This document shows, in pieces, positions 1 through 10,000 of a stretch of DNA of 64,000 bases. The stretch is from NCBI GenBank assembly GCA_018881555.1, contig JACAXG010000009.1:11989326-12053325 (forward strand). Reading direction: 5' to 3'. Source of the DNA: Amblyornis subalaris (taxonomy: Eukaryota > Chordata > Aves > Passeriformes > Ptilonorhynchidae). The notes under the pieces are model-generated. The model was not told the origin of the DNA. It ran no database searches and saw nothing but the letters and a program-made list of their open reading frames with translations. Numbering within the stretch: position 1 is the stretch's first letter; every line of letters starts with the position of its first letter. The translations under genes were made by a program, and so were the position numbers.

Positions 1-2420
1 TACATTCTATGAAACGTTCCAGTACTTGAATGTTTATCGTTTAACTCCAAGTTCTGGTTTTCAAAGATGAGAATACCTGCCTCTACCTGAGAAACAGGTA
101 GCTGCAATTTACCTCTTGTCCGTATAAATGCTGACAAAAGGAAAGTTAAAGGAAAAAAGTGCAAATGTTGTGAGACTATGGCCATTTTTAGTGGTTAAAA
201 AACTGCTCTAAGCTTGCCTAAAAATGTGAAATATGCTGAAAGGAGAAGCCAAAAATCCTTCCTTTGCAGGACCCTCCCAAATGTCTGGAATTTGTTAGCT
301 TTCCTGAGTGTGAGAAAGAGATTTTTTTCAATTGTACATTCATCTTTGACGTGAAACTCAGATTTCTAGCTCTGAGTTTCCCCAAGTTTGTGATTTCTAA
401 TCTCTAATGCCACTCATAAAAACGACATAGTTTATGTTGCAGTACGCTGAAAAAATGATTTTTCTATATATGTGCATTCAAAAAGGTATCCTAAATTCAG
501 TGGAGAGTTTGGAATCTATAATGAAATACAGATGTATAATTTGCATTCAGATGTAATGTTTGCCTCATAACAGATAACATTGTGAAGACTATAAATTCAT
601 AACAAAGGCGTTTAAGCAAGTGTTACAGACATGCCCTTGTTGTAGACTGAGCTGATAAGGAAATGTAAGAAAGCTATATAATGTATTAATTCAGTCTTGG
701 TGCACAGCGGGTTTTACTGTGAAAATTATTTCCCTCTAAGAAACACAATAGAAGCCGAAAAGCTTTACTAGAACTAAGATCAGCAGTTGCCTAATCATTA
801 TAGCACAGTGTAACTATACTTTCTAGAATCAATAATTTCTTTTCCACATTCTTGATTAATTTCGAAAAGTGAGGTGTTTTTTTAATAATTCTAGCTTTCT
901 TATTAGAAATGTCTGGGTTTGAAGTAGAAATGGAAAAGTGACAAGAAAAAAAACATGCCTTAATATAATGGAGCATATTGCTTCTGGAGCAGTTCTGAAG
1001 CTGGCTGCCACTGGGGAGCTCTGCTCTGCTGGTGTCACCTGACATGGGGAACAGACAGGTGAATGAAGGGGTGCCCAGAACTGTATGGCTGTCCTCAGGC
1101 TTGGAAAGAAACGTGTACAACTGCTTTGAAACTTCTTACTCATGACTTTGTGATAGTCAAAGGTCTATACCAACAAGGATTGAAAAGAGAAGTATCAGCT
1201 CCTGATACTGTACAGTGTACTCGTGATAAGTACACTGACAGAAATGAAATGAAAAGGACAGTTTTCAGGATAGTTTCCTACACTGAATCATTTCCAAACC
1301 AGAATTATTTGGAGATTTTGTTTTGTCATATACAGACAGAGATAATGCAGAAGCTATATTTACCATATGTAACCTATAGCTTTAGCTCCATATTTTTTTG
1401 AAGCTTATGTGGATTTAAGTTTTTGTCTATATTTAGCTAGTAACACTTTAATAAGAAAAAAATCTCTGTTAAGAGACCAGTCAGGTTACAAAATGAAGTA
1501 TTTAGAAATTAGACAGAAAGCACAGAAGCACATGTACTGTTAAAATGCTGGTGAGAGAAAAATACCCACCAGCATACTTGGATGCCTCAGAATTAATGGA
1601 GTCAACTCGACAAAACAGCTGTAAGATTAAAGAGAACTATTATCCTCACTTCACTAATAGGAAATTGAGTGGGAGATTTTGCACATAGCTAAGGCACATT
1701 TAATTATTTCATTTAGCTTTGAAACATCACTGGATTATTTTGATTTAGGGAGTGACTTCTCTCCCCAAAGAACAGCTGACAAAAACTTTAACCGAACCAT
1801 TAGTATTTGTGGTTGCTGCTGGAGGGGATGATCCTGCTCTCTATCGTCTCCCAGGCCATGTGCTCCTGGTGCTTTTCTCATGTTGGATCTCGTAGTGGTG
1901 CCACTGGATTTGCATGCTGAGCCAGTAGCTGCTGCTGTGCCATTGCAAGATGTGATCCAAGTGGAAGGGGGAAATGCACAGGCAGAGCGAGACGGACTGT
2001 TTTGTGACAGTCATGTATATTAGTGCACACGTCAGGTATCTTAGTGTGAAACCACACCCTGAAAACTTCGACTCCTATGAGCAGATCCTTTGTATTATCA
2101 TTAGAGGAACCCCTTACTGCAAGCCAGAGATATTGTCTGGCAACAATCTGGAATGTTTAGAGCAGTGCACCTGCTTTGGCAGGGATACAGGAACGCAAAC
2201 AGATCGCTACCACTTCTTACATCCAGCTCTCTGGCGGGTGGTGAGGCTGACAGATAAGATACTTTGTGGGACCAGGGAAACATCTGACAGAATATGCATC
2301 TCATACAAAGTGCATCCATCTAACAGATTGTGCATTAAAAAAAAAAAAGGGACTAACCACATTAAATGGAAGTCCTGTCAGCATAGCATGTGAGGCAGTC
2401 CTCCTTGCCCATTCAGACCT
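1..2420. other. AT-rich non-coding sequence, no gene recognised
   Basis: This is unique-looking AT-rich DNA with no recognised exon, RNA gene or intact repeat. Its short open frames have no family resemblance and overlap on both strands. A small hairpin has 8-base arms at 1213-1220 and 1230-1237. The segment near 1060-1100 contains a phrase reminiscent of antisense CR1, but the match is too short to call. Confidence 0.5.
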
Positions 2421-2429
2421 GGTAAAATC

Positions 2430-2790
2430 TGAGTAAGCTGAAATACTGTGACCAGTTCTGGGTGCTTAAAAACACAATTTGTTTGGAAAGGCTCCAGAGG
2501 TAAGTGATAAAATAATCAGAGGCCTGGCAAACACATTCTATTACTCTGGAACAGCTACAGAGAGGCATAATGAATTTCAAATATGTAAGAAGTATCTATA
2601 AAAAGGAAGGGAATAAACTGTCCTCTAGCTCAATGACATGAGGTCTGGATTTAAGTAGTGGCAAAAGAGACCTCAGGGTTAAAACTACATACATTCATTT
2701 TGTAATAGTAAGAATAGCAAAGTACTGGAACAGATCACTTAAAGAAGATGTAGAATTTCTGTATTTGAAAAGTTTTAAGGGTATATAGAA
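2430..2790 (+). mobile_element. Old CR1-like LINE fragment (ORF2 C-terminus/3' region)
   Basis: The sequence follows the CR1 ORF2 3' coding region in order: a 'tgaccagttctgggtgct' phrase near 2450, a 'ggctccagaggt' phrase near 2490, a 'tactggaacagatca' phrase near 2723, then the 'tttgaaaagtttt' phrase. Stops and small indels are frequent, so it is an ancient 5'-truncated copy. The typical CR1 3' tail is not recognisable. The identification rests on remembered CR1 consensus phrases, and the boundaries are approximate. Confidence 0.6.
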
Positions 2791-3600
2791 CAAACATTAA
2801 CCTGTAAAAGCCAAAGCATTTGGCTTAAACTCCCCCACATCGTTTGTTGACTCTGCTGAATCTGGTTTCTAAGACTTCTGTATTCATTTTCTTCTATGGT
2901 TTACACTAATAATCAGTTCGTACAAAGTGAGAATTGTATCTCTGGCATTCTCTCTCAATTCAAGCCCTTGACAAACTATTGTTTCCCTCCTAATTAAATT
3001 TCACCAAGTGTCAAACTTTTCAGTCCATCCAAATCACTAAAGTATTACTTCTAGGACTTGCTATCTCATGTCTAGATCAAAGCTGAGTATGCTCTGTGCC
3101 TTTATGCCACGGGTACCTCAGCATGTGGAAATGGCTACTCTGAGAAAACTCTTCTGTTCCTCAGCCTAACCCCATCACCCTCTGAGGTTCCCTGCACCAA
3201 CACCCTGGTCCCCTCTCCCTCCTTGTCAGGGTCTCATTCTTTTGCAGGGTTCTTAAGATGAGCATCTGTCTAAGCTCCTGGCTCCATCAGACCGCTTGCT
3301 GCCTCTGTCTTTACTTCTACTCCTTGTTATGTGAATTTCTGCACTGAAACAGGGTATACATGCCATTTTTGGGGCGTCTCTCCCTTTTAAAATTTAAAGT
3401 TATTCTTTCTATACTACTTTCTGACTTTTTCTCATGATTTCCACACAGTGGGTTGTCTTAATAAAGCAAATCTTTGTTACGTTCTTGCCTTTTGTGTTTA
3501 AGCGTGTAATCAGACAGTCCTTTATACACAAACAGCATAAACAAAGACAAGCCAATTTTATCCAACAGGATCTTTATGATTACATTGCTACAGCGGCAAT
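2791..3600. other. Non-coding flank left of the tRNA cluster
   Basis: Nothing recognisable is seen. The stretch is pyrimidine-rich from 3150 to 3430 and becomes CpG-rich beyond about 3600 as it approaches the tRNA genes. A 77-codon plus-strand frame at 3434-3667 has no recognisable domain and runs into the CpG-rich patch. Confidence 0.45.
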
Positions 3601-3762
3601 CCTATGCCTTGACCCCCGTAGAGCTCTCTGCGCCGCGGTGCCCTTTCAGCCTCAAGCAAAAGAGTAGACCCTAAGCTGCAGGGGAAAACAAAAAAAGTTA
3701 AAATAACGATAGCGTTCCTCGGTTTCTTCCGCCAGGAAGGGGATAAAGGCGGACGAAGGAAG

Positions 3763-3767
3763 AAAAA
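3763..3767 (-). terminator. Pol III terminator of tRNA-Trp
   Basis: A run of five A on the plus strand is TTTTT in the sense of the tRNA-Trp gene. It lies 6 bases past the tRNA 3' end, the usual place for a vertebrate RNA polymerase III terminator. Confidence 0.85.
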
Positions 3768-3773
3768 GGTGAG

Positions 3774-3845
3774 TGACCCCGACGTGATTCGAACACGCAG
3801 CCTTCTGATCTGGAGTCAGACGCGCTACCGTTGCGCCACGAGGTC
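3774..3845 (-). tRNA. tRNA-Trp (anticodon CCA)
   Basis: A 72-base intronless tRNA gene that decodes UGG. Read on the minus strand, all helices form: acceptor GACCTCG/CGGGGTC with one G-T pair, D stem GCGC/GCGC, anticodon stem TCTGA/TCAGA, and T stem GCGTG/CACGT. The T loop is TTCGAAT and the discriminator base is A. The anticodon CCA is complementary to plus-strand 3811-3813 (tgg). Internal Pol III promoter elements are intact: an A box around GTGGCGCAACGG and a B box GTTCGAATC. CCA is not encoded, as expected in a eukaryote, and a T5 terminator follows. The sequence is essentially that of vertebrate tRNA-Trp(CCA), so I judge it a functional gene, not a tRNA-derived SINE. Confidence 0.98.
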
Positions 3846-4295
3846 CTGCTGGGCAGCTGCCGGCAGAGCATTAGAACTCGCGGGCCGGCGGCCGCGCAGC
3901 CCCTCCGCCCCCAGGGGAAGGATAGGGGCCGGGCTGAGCCGGCTTGGGCAAGGACCCTGCCCATCCGCCGTGGCAGGCGCACCCCTGCGCCGGCCCCCGC
4001 GCTCCGACGCTGTTCCGTTTTGCCGCTTTCCCGCGCGAGTACGTGAACTCTCCCCACCCACACCCCTGCCAGTGGTCCCCACCAGCAAGGACCTCCCGCT
4101 CCCTGATGGTGTCGCGCTCGCCCTCCTGCGCCGTTGCCGCCGTACGCAGGCTCGTGGGTCCATGCTCCCGCTGCTACAGGTTCCCCCCCGCTGTCGCTCC
4201 ACCAGCAGCTCTGCGTTACGACCGGCCGCCAACAGGGACGTGGTTGTGTGAATTTACTTAGAAAAGGTGGTCCGGGAAATTTTCGATTAGGCGAG

Positions 4296-4367
4296 TCCTC
4301 GTTAGTATAGTGGTGAGTATCCCCGCCTGTCACGCGGGAGACCGGGGTTCGATTCCCCGACGGGGAG
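4296..4367 (+). tRNA. tRNA-Asp (anticodon GTC), plus-strand copy
   Basis: A 72-base intronless tRNA gene that decodes GAU and GAC. The acceptor stem is TCCTCGT/ACGGGGA with discriminator G. The anticodon GTC is at 4329-4331 inside a strong CCCGC/GCGGG stem, and the T arm is GGGG-TTCGATT-CCCC. The A box (TTAGTATAGTGG) and B box (GGTTCGATTCC) are intact. It is identical over all 72 bases to the minus-strand copy at 4481-4552 and faces it. A 7-T terminator starts 13 bases downstream. A functional gene is highly likely. Confidence 0.98.
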
Positions 4368-4379
4368 GCCACAGTGTTG

Positions 4380-4386
4380 TTTTTTT
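4380..4386 (+). terminator. Pol III terminator of plus-strand tRNA-Asp
   Basis: A run of seven T starts 13 bases after the mature 3' end of the plus-strand tRNA-Asp gene, inside the 113-base spacer between the two convergent Asp genes. It should stop transcription before it enters the opposing gene. Confidence 0.85.
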
Positions 4387-4457
4387 CTACACGGGGCGGT
4401 ACCGGCGGGCGGCGCCTTTTGCCGTCGGCCTCAACCGCTCGCGCACGGCGGGGCAAT

Positions 4458-4463
4458 AAAAAA
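4458..4463 (-). terminator. Pol III terminator of minus-strand tRNA-Asp
   Basis: Six A on the plus strand are TTTTTT in the sense of the minus-strand tRNA-Asp gene, 18 bases past its 3' end and 71 bases from the opposing gene's terminator. Confidence 0.85.
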
Positions 4464-4480
4464 GGCGCGCAAGCGCAGCT

Positions 4481-4552
4481 CTCCCCGTCGGGGAATCGAA
4501 CCCCGGTCTCCCGCGTGACAGGCGGGGATACTCACCACTATACTAACGAGGA
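4481..4552 (-). tRNA. tRNA-Asp (anticodon GTC), minus-strand copy
   Basis: The reverse complement is identical, base for base, to the tRNA-Asp gene at 4296-4367, so it has the same cloverleaf, anticodon GTC (plus-strand 4517-4519 reads gac) and intact A and B boxes. Its own T6 terminator lies downstream on the minus strand. Flanks of the two copies do not match outside the 72 bases. Either only the tRNA unit is being homogenised (gene conversion or selection), or the duplication is old enough for the flanks to have diverged. It lies 707 bases upstream of tRNA-Trp on the same strand, measured start to start. Confidence 0.98.
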
Positions 4553-4870
4553 GCCGCGGCCGCACCGCTCCCGCTTGGCCGCTGCGTGGGGACCGGGGGG
4601 CGCGGGGGCCGCTCCCGCCCCGCCCGGCTCCCGCCTGTGGGTGGGCCCGGCCCCAGCGGCCGTGGGGAGCACAGTGGGGACACAGACGGGTTCGGCACCC
4701 ACCCGAGTCACTCGGCTCCCCTCCCCCCTCGCCATGCAGCCGCCCGCGGACCTGCGGGTGCGGATCCCTGGAAACTGCCGCGCCAAGGAACTGCTGGGCT
4801 GGAGGCGGGGGAGAGCGCAGCAACACCGGCAGCTCGGGTGTCCTTGCGTTTGTGGTTCTGCATCTCGTTC

Positions 4871-6200
4871 ACGCAGAGTTTCTTTTTATGGGAACCTGAG
4901 AAGTGCTGGAGTCAGCAGTCCTTGAGGTGAAGCAACCCGAGCACCTGCTCCTTACCTACCTAAAAAAGGAAGGAGGGAAATGGAAACCAGCTACTTTGAG
5001 ATTTGAGAGTAAAAGGCAGAAGGACATGGACTGACCATCTGGCTTGATGCTGACCCGGTCAGAAGAAGCATGGTTGTAAGTTTGTATCACACTGACATTA
5101 GACAAGGAACTATATTTAATTTGCTGGCTTCTGAGATGAAGAATTAACACCGTGTAATAAATAAGCGATTGGAGCAAATGGTGTTCTCTTTTGATGGCGT
5201 CCACTGCTGTTAGTATTTCTTTGGATAAAAGGACCCCAGCTTAGCTTTTTCAGATAATCATAGCTAAAGAGCAAACAGCATCCTATACGTAGACTTCTAA
5301 GTGACCTGTGAACAATATATTTCTGAGAATTGGCCTACTCATTTACATATTTGAATATAAACATGTGTTTCTCAGTGGATGCAACAGGGTCAAATTTTGT
5401 CCTGATTAGTGAAAAATAACAACTACAGCCTCATAACAATGTCATCACTTTGGATGTAGTGTAATGAGTTGCATTGTAGGGCTGTGATCAGGTGACAGGC
5501 TTTAAACCTCCCAGAGAGGGATCAAAAACAGTGTTGCCAGGCTGGTCTACACTTACTATGCAGGTTCAAATTTTATTCAAAAGATGTCAATGGTTCACTT
5601 AGGAGACTTTCTGGTGGATCAAACATTGCCTGTTTGCATTTTATGGGACCGCATACACTTAATTTAGATCTTTTTGCCAGTAATTTCTCAGTTCCTTCTG
5701 TTTGTTAACCCTTGTAGTCAGGGAGTTGAGCTTCAGGCATCTTTATGTCCCCCAGCCAAGAAGATGCCTTATCCAAAGCTGCCCAAGAAGAGACATGGAG
5801 GTGTGAGTCAGCATAGCAAAAGGGCTGTTTTGAAGTGGATGGACTATTAAGAGACTGCAATGATTTGCAGTTACAGAGCTAATGCATTCCTTGATGATTT
5901 GTCACAGAGACATGAAAAAGCAAAGCAGAACAGGGACTGGGAACTACTATCAGTGCTCCAAGATCTGTGAAGGCTCTGTCTTCCCCTCAGGATCTCCATA
6001 GAGCTATTACATGTGTCCAGTCCTAACAATCTTGTTCCACCATTTCCTAAACATTGCACCAGCTCTGTGTTTAGCTTGTCCCTAGTCGCTCCTAGAAGAT
6101 GACTCAAGAAACAGTCACCTGTAAGAGGCCCTTTGCAGCCACAGGCAGGAGTAGGGCTGGGATCTAGCACATCATTGTAACTGGATGCTAGTTACCTCCC
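4871..6200. other. Non-coding interval, no gene recognised
   Basis: No gene, known repeat or RNA is recognised. G+C drops abruptly after the tRNA island. The part from about 5740 to 6180 has a more balanced, purine-rich composition and a 99-codon minus-strand frame (5871-6170). That frame has no recognisable domain and is probably fortuitous or part of an undefined old repeat. Confidence 0.4.
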
Positions 6201-6214
6201 CTTCAGCTTGCTTA

Positions 6215-7060
6215 GCCTAAGCTCAGCTTGCAACATGTCCACTTGAGTTTTGAATATCATCATGGATGGGAAATTCCACTACCTCTTTGCCACAACAGGT
6301 TGTCCACCCTCACTGTGAAGAATTTCCACACCCCTCCCTCCTTGGAATTTACCATTTTGCAACTTGATAATTTTGCTGTGCACCTCCAAGAAATGTCTGG
6401 CTCCATCTTCCTTATTCCCTCCCAATGGGAAGCTGAAGACAACAGTTAGATCATCCTGTAACCTTCTCTTCTTCAGGCTGAATAAGCCAAGCACTCTCAG
6501 TGTCTCCTTGTTTGTCATATGCTCCATCTTTCTATACTTAACCTTTCACTGGACTCATTCTGGTGTGTTGGTACCTTTCTTGTTTCACAGTGCCCCAGAC
6601 TGTGCACAATTCTCCATAGGCAGCCTGGCAAGTGCCAGAAGGGGATGGGGGCAGTAATCACTTCCCTTGATCCTCTAGCTGTGCTGTTACTAATATTGCC
6701 TAGTATATCACTGACTTTCATTGCTATAAGAGCAATCACCCACCCAAGTCTACCCTTGTTCACTGAGACCTGAAAGAGCTTTTCCGTAAAGCTGTTTACC
6801 CAGTCAGCTCCTGGCTGCTTGGTTTATTATATCCAAGGTGCAGGACTTTATGTTTACCTTAATTGAATTGGAAGAAATTCATACTGGACCATGTTCCCAG
6901 CCTTTCAAAGCCCTCCTAAAGACAGTCTTGGCCCTGAGGGAATCAGCCACTTCCCTCAATTTGATGTCATCCACCTGAGCCACCTGCTAATACCTATTTG
7001 CCTTGGCAAGTAACATACATCCTTATTGGCATGTTGAGGTTCAGCACAGCTGATATCATC
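6215..7060 (-). mobile_element. Decayed antisense CR1 LINE, long copy
   Basis: Read on the minus strand this follows the CR1 ORF2 C-terminal region. The most diagnostic part is at about 6450-6500: antisense phrase 'cttcttcaggctgaataagcc', translating on the minus strand to a peptide like LGLFSLKKRRLQDDL. Around it lie the usual antisense phrases 'ttgtccaccctcactgtgaa' near 6300, 'cacttcccttgatc' near 6660, 'tgcaggacttta' near 6840 and 'tttgatgtcatccac' near 6960. Many stops and indels mark it as old and dead. Edges are approximate. Confidence 0.75.
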
Positions 7061-10000
7061 ATGGCAATTGTGATCTGTGATGGAGCCTCCTGCAGCTGCA
7101 GAAATTAATTCTTCTAAATCAATGAAAAAACACAAATCCTAGGTGAGGAGTGAAGCGCTTTACTGGATGTGGTCTTTAGGATGCCACAATCCTGAATAGC
7201 TGCTGCAAATTGAATATTTTTGATTCTGATTAATCTTCATAGCTATTTTAAGTGCTCTTCTTCCTGCCCATTCACATATATCCAACACTCCATCTCCTCT
7301 CTGTGTTTTATTTTCCTTTAATTTTTTGTCTGTACCCTCACCCTGTGAAGTTCACAGCATAAGATTTAATGAGCTTTTCAGTAAGAATGTGTGAGTGATC
7401 AAATGACATCTTAAGTTACAGGGCTTCTTTCTGTATAGTTTTGGCCTTATACAACTTCTGTCCAGTGTAATGGATTTGTAGGTCTGTATGACTCAGTGAT
7501 CTCTTTCTGTGCTAAAGTATTTTGATCAAGCTAAAATGAAGTTTTAGAAGTTATTAGAAACATTAATTGACATCAATTAAGGGAGCGAGTGATCAGGCAT
7601 CCTGTGGGAAGTTAACAGCTGAGGAGCTGAAAAAATTAAAGGTAGAGAGGACTGTGCCATTGTATGTCAGTTCCTGGGGGATTAGTGGGAGTAGGGACTT
7701 AAGGGGCTTTCCCCTATTAGCCTACCATGGGTTATACAGAACTAAATGCAGCCACACAGCTGGGCAGCTTCTCCTCCATGTTGAATCATGTGAACTGTCT
7801 AATAAATGGAGCCTTTTAAAGACTTGTTGGAGGAATCTCAGGGCTTGAATATTTATTTCCTAAGAATTTTGAAATAAAATAGACAAGAAGTGCCCATGCA
7901 GAATTGCATTTTCTGTTTAGGTAAAAAGTTGACCAGTTGAATCTGGCTATTTTTATTCCTATAGCATGGTTAATATCCAATGGATGCTTCCAATAGAAAT
8001 AAACTCCTCAGAGGGAATCTGCATTCTCATCACTTGTCTTCAGAAGGGATTGCCAAGCAAGTGTACTAAAGAGATACCATAAAATTGGAAAATTAAAAAC
8101 AGAAAAAGTGGAGGCTTGCTGGTTTTAAGGAATAATTAAACCAAGAGACGTTCTGATTAGAAATAGAAGGATAGGACTTGGTAATTAAAACGAAGGTGAT
8201 TGAAATTTGTGTACAGAATAAACCTCTTTTTGTGTATGAGATATATTGTTTCAGAGTAATCTCACAAGAGTGTTTATGCAGCAAAGCCTTTAGNCACATA
8301 TCAAGACACTCCAAAATCCAAAGAGATTGTGCACTAATGTAAGTATTCCTGTGTAATGCAGTTCTGGATACTACAGTATGTTTACCATGTGACTACAAGG
8401 ATAATCATAAGTTTTTAGCTGTGGTGAAAGACTGCAGTAGACCCAAACAATTTCACCATTGGTCTGACTTGGTTTGAAATGTGGCATTTCTTAGAATCTT
8501 GAAATTGTCAATAATTAGGTCTTCAAAATAGTCATGTAATGCCTACAAAGGAAAATTCTAGGTACAAATGTGGAAAAAAATCAAATACTCTAAAATACAG
8601 TTATAACAATCAGGACTGACTCTCACATCTTGTCCGTTCTAGGAGTAAACAACTGCCATTAAAAAAAAAAAATCATGAACCATAAAAAGCTAAATGAAGT
8701 GTAGAGACAGGAAAAACGTGGGATAGCAAAACCCACAGAAAGTAATACGGGAAAAAGCACCATAGGTAACCCAAAGAAAGAGGTTATGAGATAAAGGCCT
8801 ACACAAAGGAATGAATTATACTGTAAAGAGCATGGGGAGATATTTAAAGGTACTGTTTTTACAAAACTCTAAGTGAGGCTATATGCAATGAATTTAACTT
8901 GGAAAGCATCACACTTGTATGCATTCCAGTGCTTACTCAATACAGACCTCATGGGCAAGTGCAGGCCAAATTGTTACAGTGGGGAAACAGGACATTAAAA
9001 CCAAAGATGAGCATAGGGAGGAGATGCTGTTAAAACCAAAACTTCTGTGCTTACTTAAGGTATGAAATAAAAAAATATACAAAAGACTCTGCAGAAGACG
9101 GAAAAAACCCCAAAACATGCTGCCACTTGAGAACGCATTAATGTTCCTGATCTTAAATAGTGCTTGCTGTTCTCTATGTTTGACAGATTTTACTCAAAAA
9201 TCAGAGGGTAAAAAAAATCAGTGTGCTGAGCCAAGAATGGGTAGAAATCAATTTGGTTTTTGTCTAGTAGTTAACACAAGGTAAACTGAGCTAGCCTTCG
9301 AAACACTATCAGAATGTGGAGTGAAAGTATAAAGGGAAATTTCTGTATGTTTTGCTGCTTTTGTAAAGTTTTTGAGAGGTTCTAGCATGACAGAAAGATT
9401 GCATCACTGAAAAATGTATTAATGACTCACAAAAGTCAGACTTTAGAAAACATGGGAGCTGAGAGAGAAAGCAGCTTTGTGAGCAGATACTGAAACATCA
9501 TAGTGCATCATGGGTGCATTTTATCTGTGAAAGCATTGAACACTAAGTAGAAAGTATAACAAATGACAATTTGTAATGTTCTAAATGGTATACGAGTTAA
9601 CGGAGCTTATGTAAAGAATATAATGTCCATTAGCAATCTTGCTCTAAGCGTTTGACTAGAGAAGACCTTAGGAACTTGATTAATGTTTTGGGGGGAAAAA
9701 AAAAAGAAAAATGTTAAAAAACCCCAAAGTGCTAAGAGTAGTCTCAGCAAAAGGCAAAGTTGACAACTTATTTACTTTAACAACCAAACGCTAGATCAAA
9801 GCTACCAGCATTCTAATAATTTGTTGTAGTGCTGGCTTCAGTGTGCATTCCTGGTCCTCCAGTCACCACCTTTTCCTTCTTCATTATATTGTGCATGGGG
9901 AACAGAGGAACAGCTCCCTTTCTAGACAAAACTATGGCTTCATGGGGTAATAGTTTCCTCCCTTTTCCTTATGATACAAGAGCCACCTGGCACAGAAACC

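Larger units (their letters stand above)
4296..4552. repeat. Perfect inverted repeat formed by two tRNA-Asp genes
   Basis: The arms at 4296-4367 and 4481-4552 are identical 72-base sequences in opposite orientation around a 113-base spacer (4368-4480). The spacer holds both oligo-T terminators. Extended as single-stranded DNA or read-through RNA, the arms could form a 72-bp hairpin. Confidence 0.97.
3600..4870. promoter_or_regulatory. CpG-rich patch containing the tRNA cluster
   Basis: CpG density and G+C content rise sharply against the AT-rich flanks and stay high across all three tRNA genes. Constitutively open, unmethylated CpG-rich DNA is common around vertebrate tRNA clusters. The patch continues about 300 bases beyond the last tRNA gene. 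An ATG at 4734 in a reasonable context opens a 63-codon frame, but I recognise no protein in it. The island could therefore also serve an unseen Pol II transcript. Confidence 0.7.

Noticed and set aside
1060..1110. Possible antisense CR1 fragment ('gggtgcccagaactgtatgg')
   Set aside because: Only about 20 bases resemble CR1; the flanks do not continue the match.
3698..4930. Long open frames on both strands across the tRNA cluster (up to 252 codons)
   Set aside because: They run across the tRNA genes; the shared peptide around SGNRTPVSRVTGGDTHHYTNE is just the translated antisense of tRNA-Asp. CpG-rich DNA lacks stops, and no domain is recognisable.
6279..6527. Minus-strand frame with LGLFSLKKRRLQDDL-like peptide
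   Set aside because: This is the CR1 ORF2 signature in an antisense, decayed copy.
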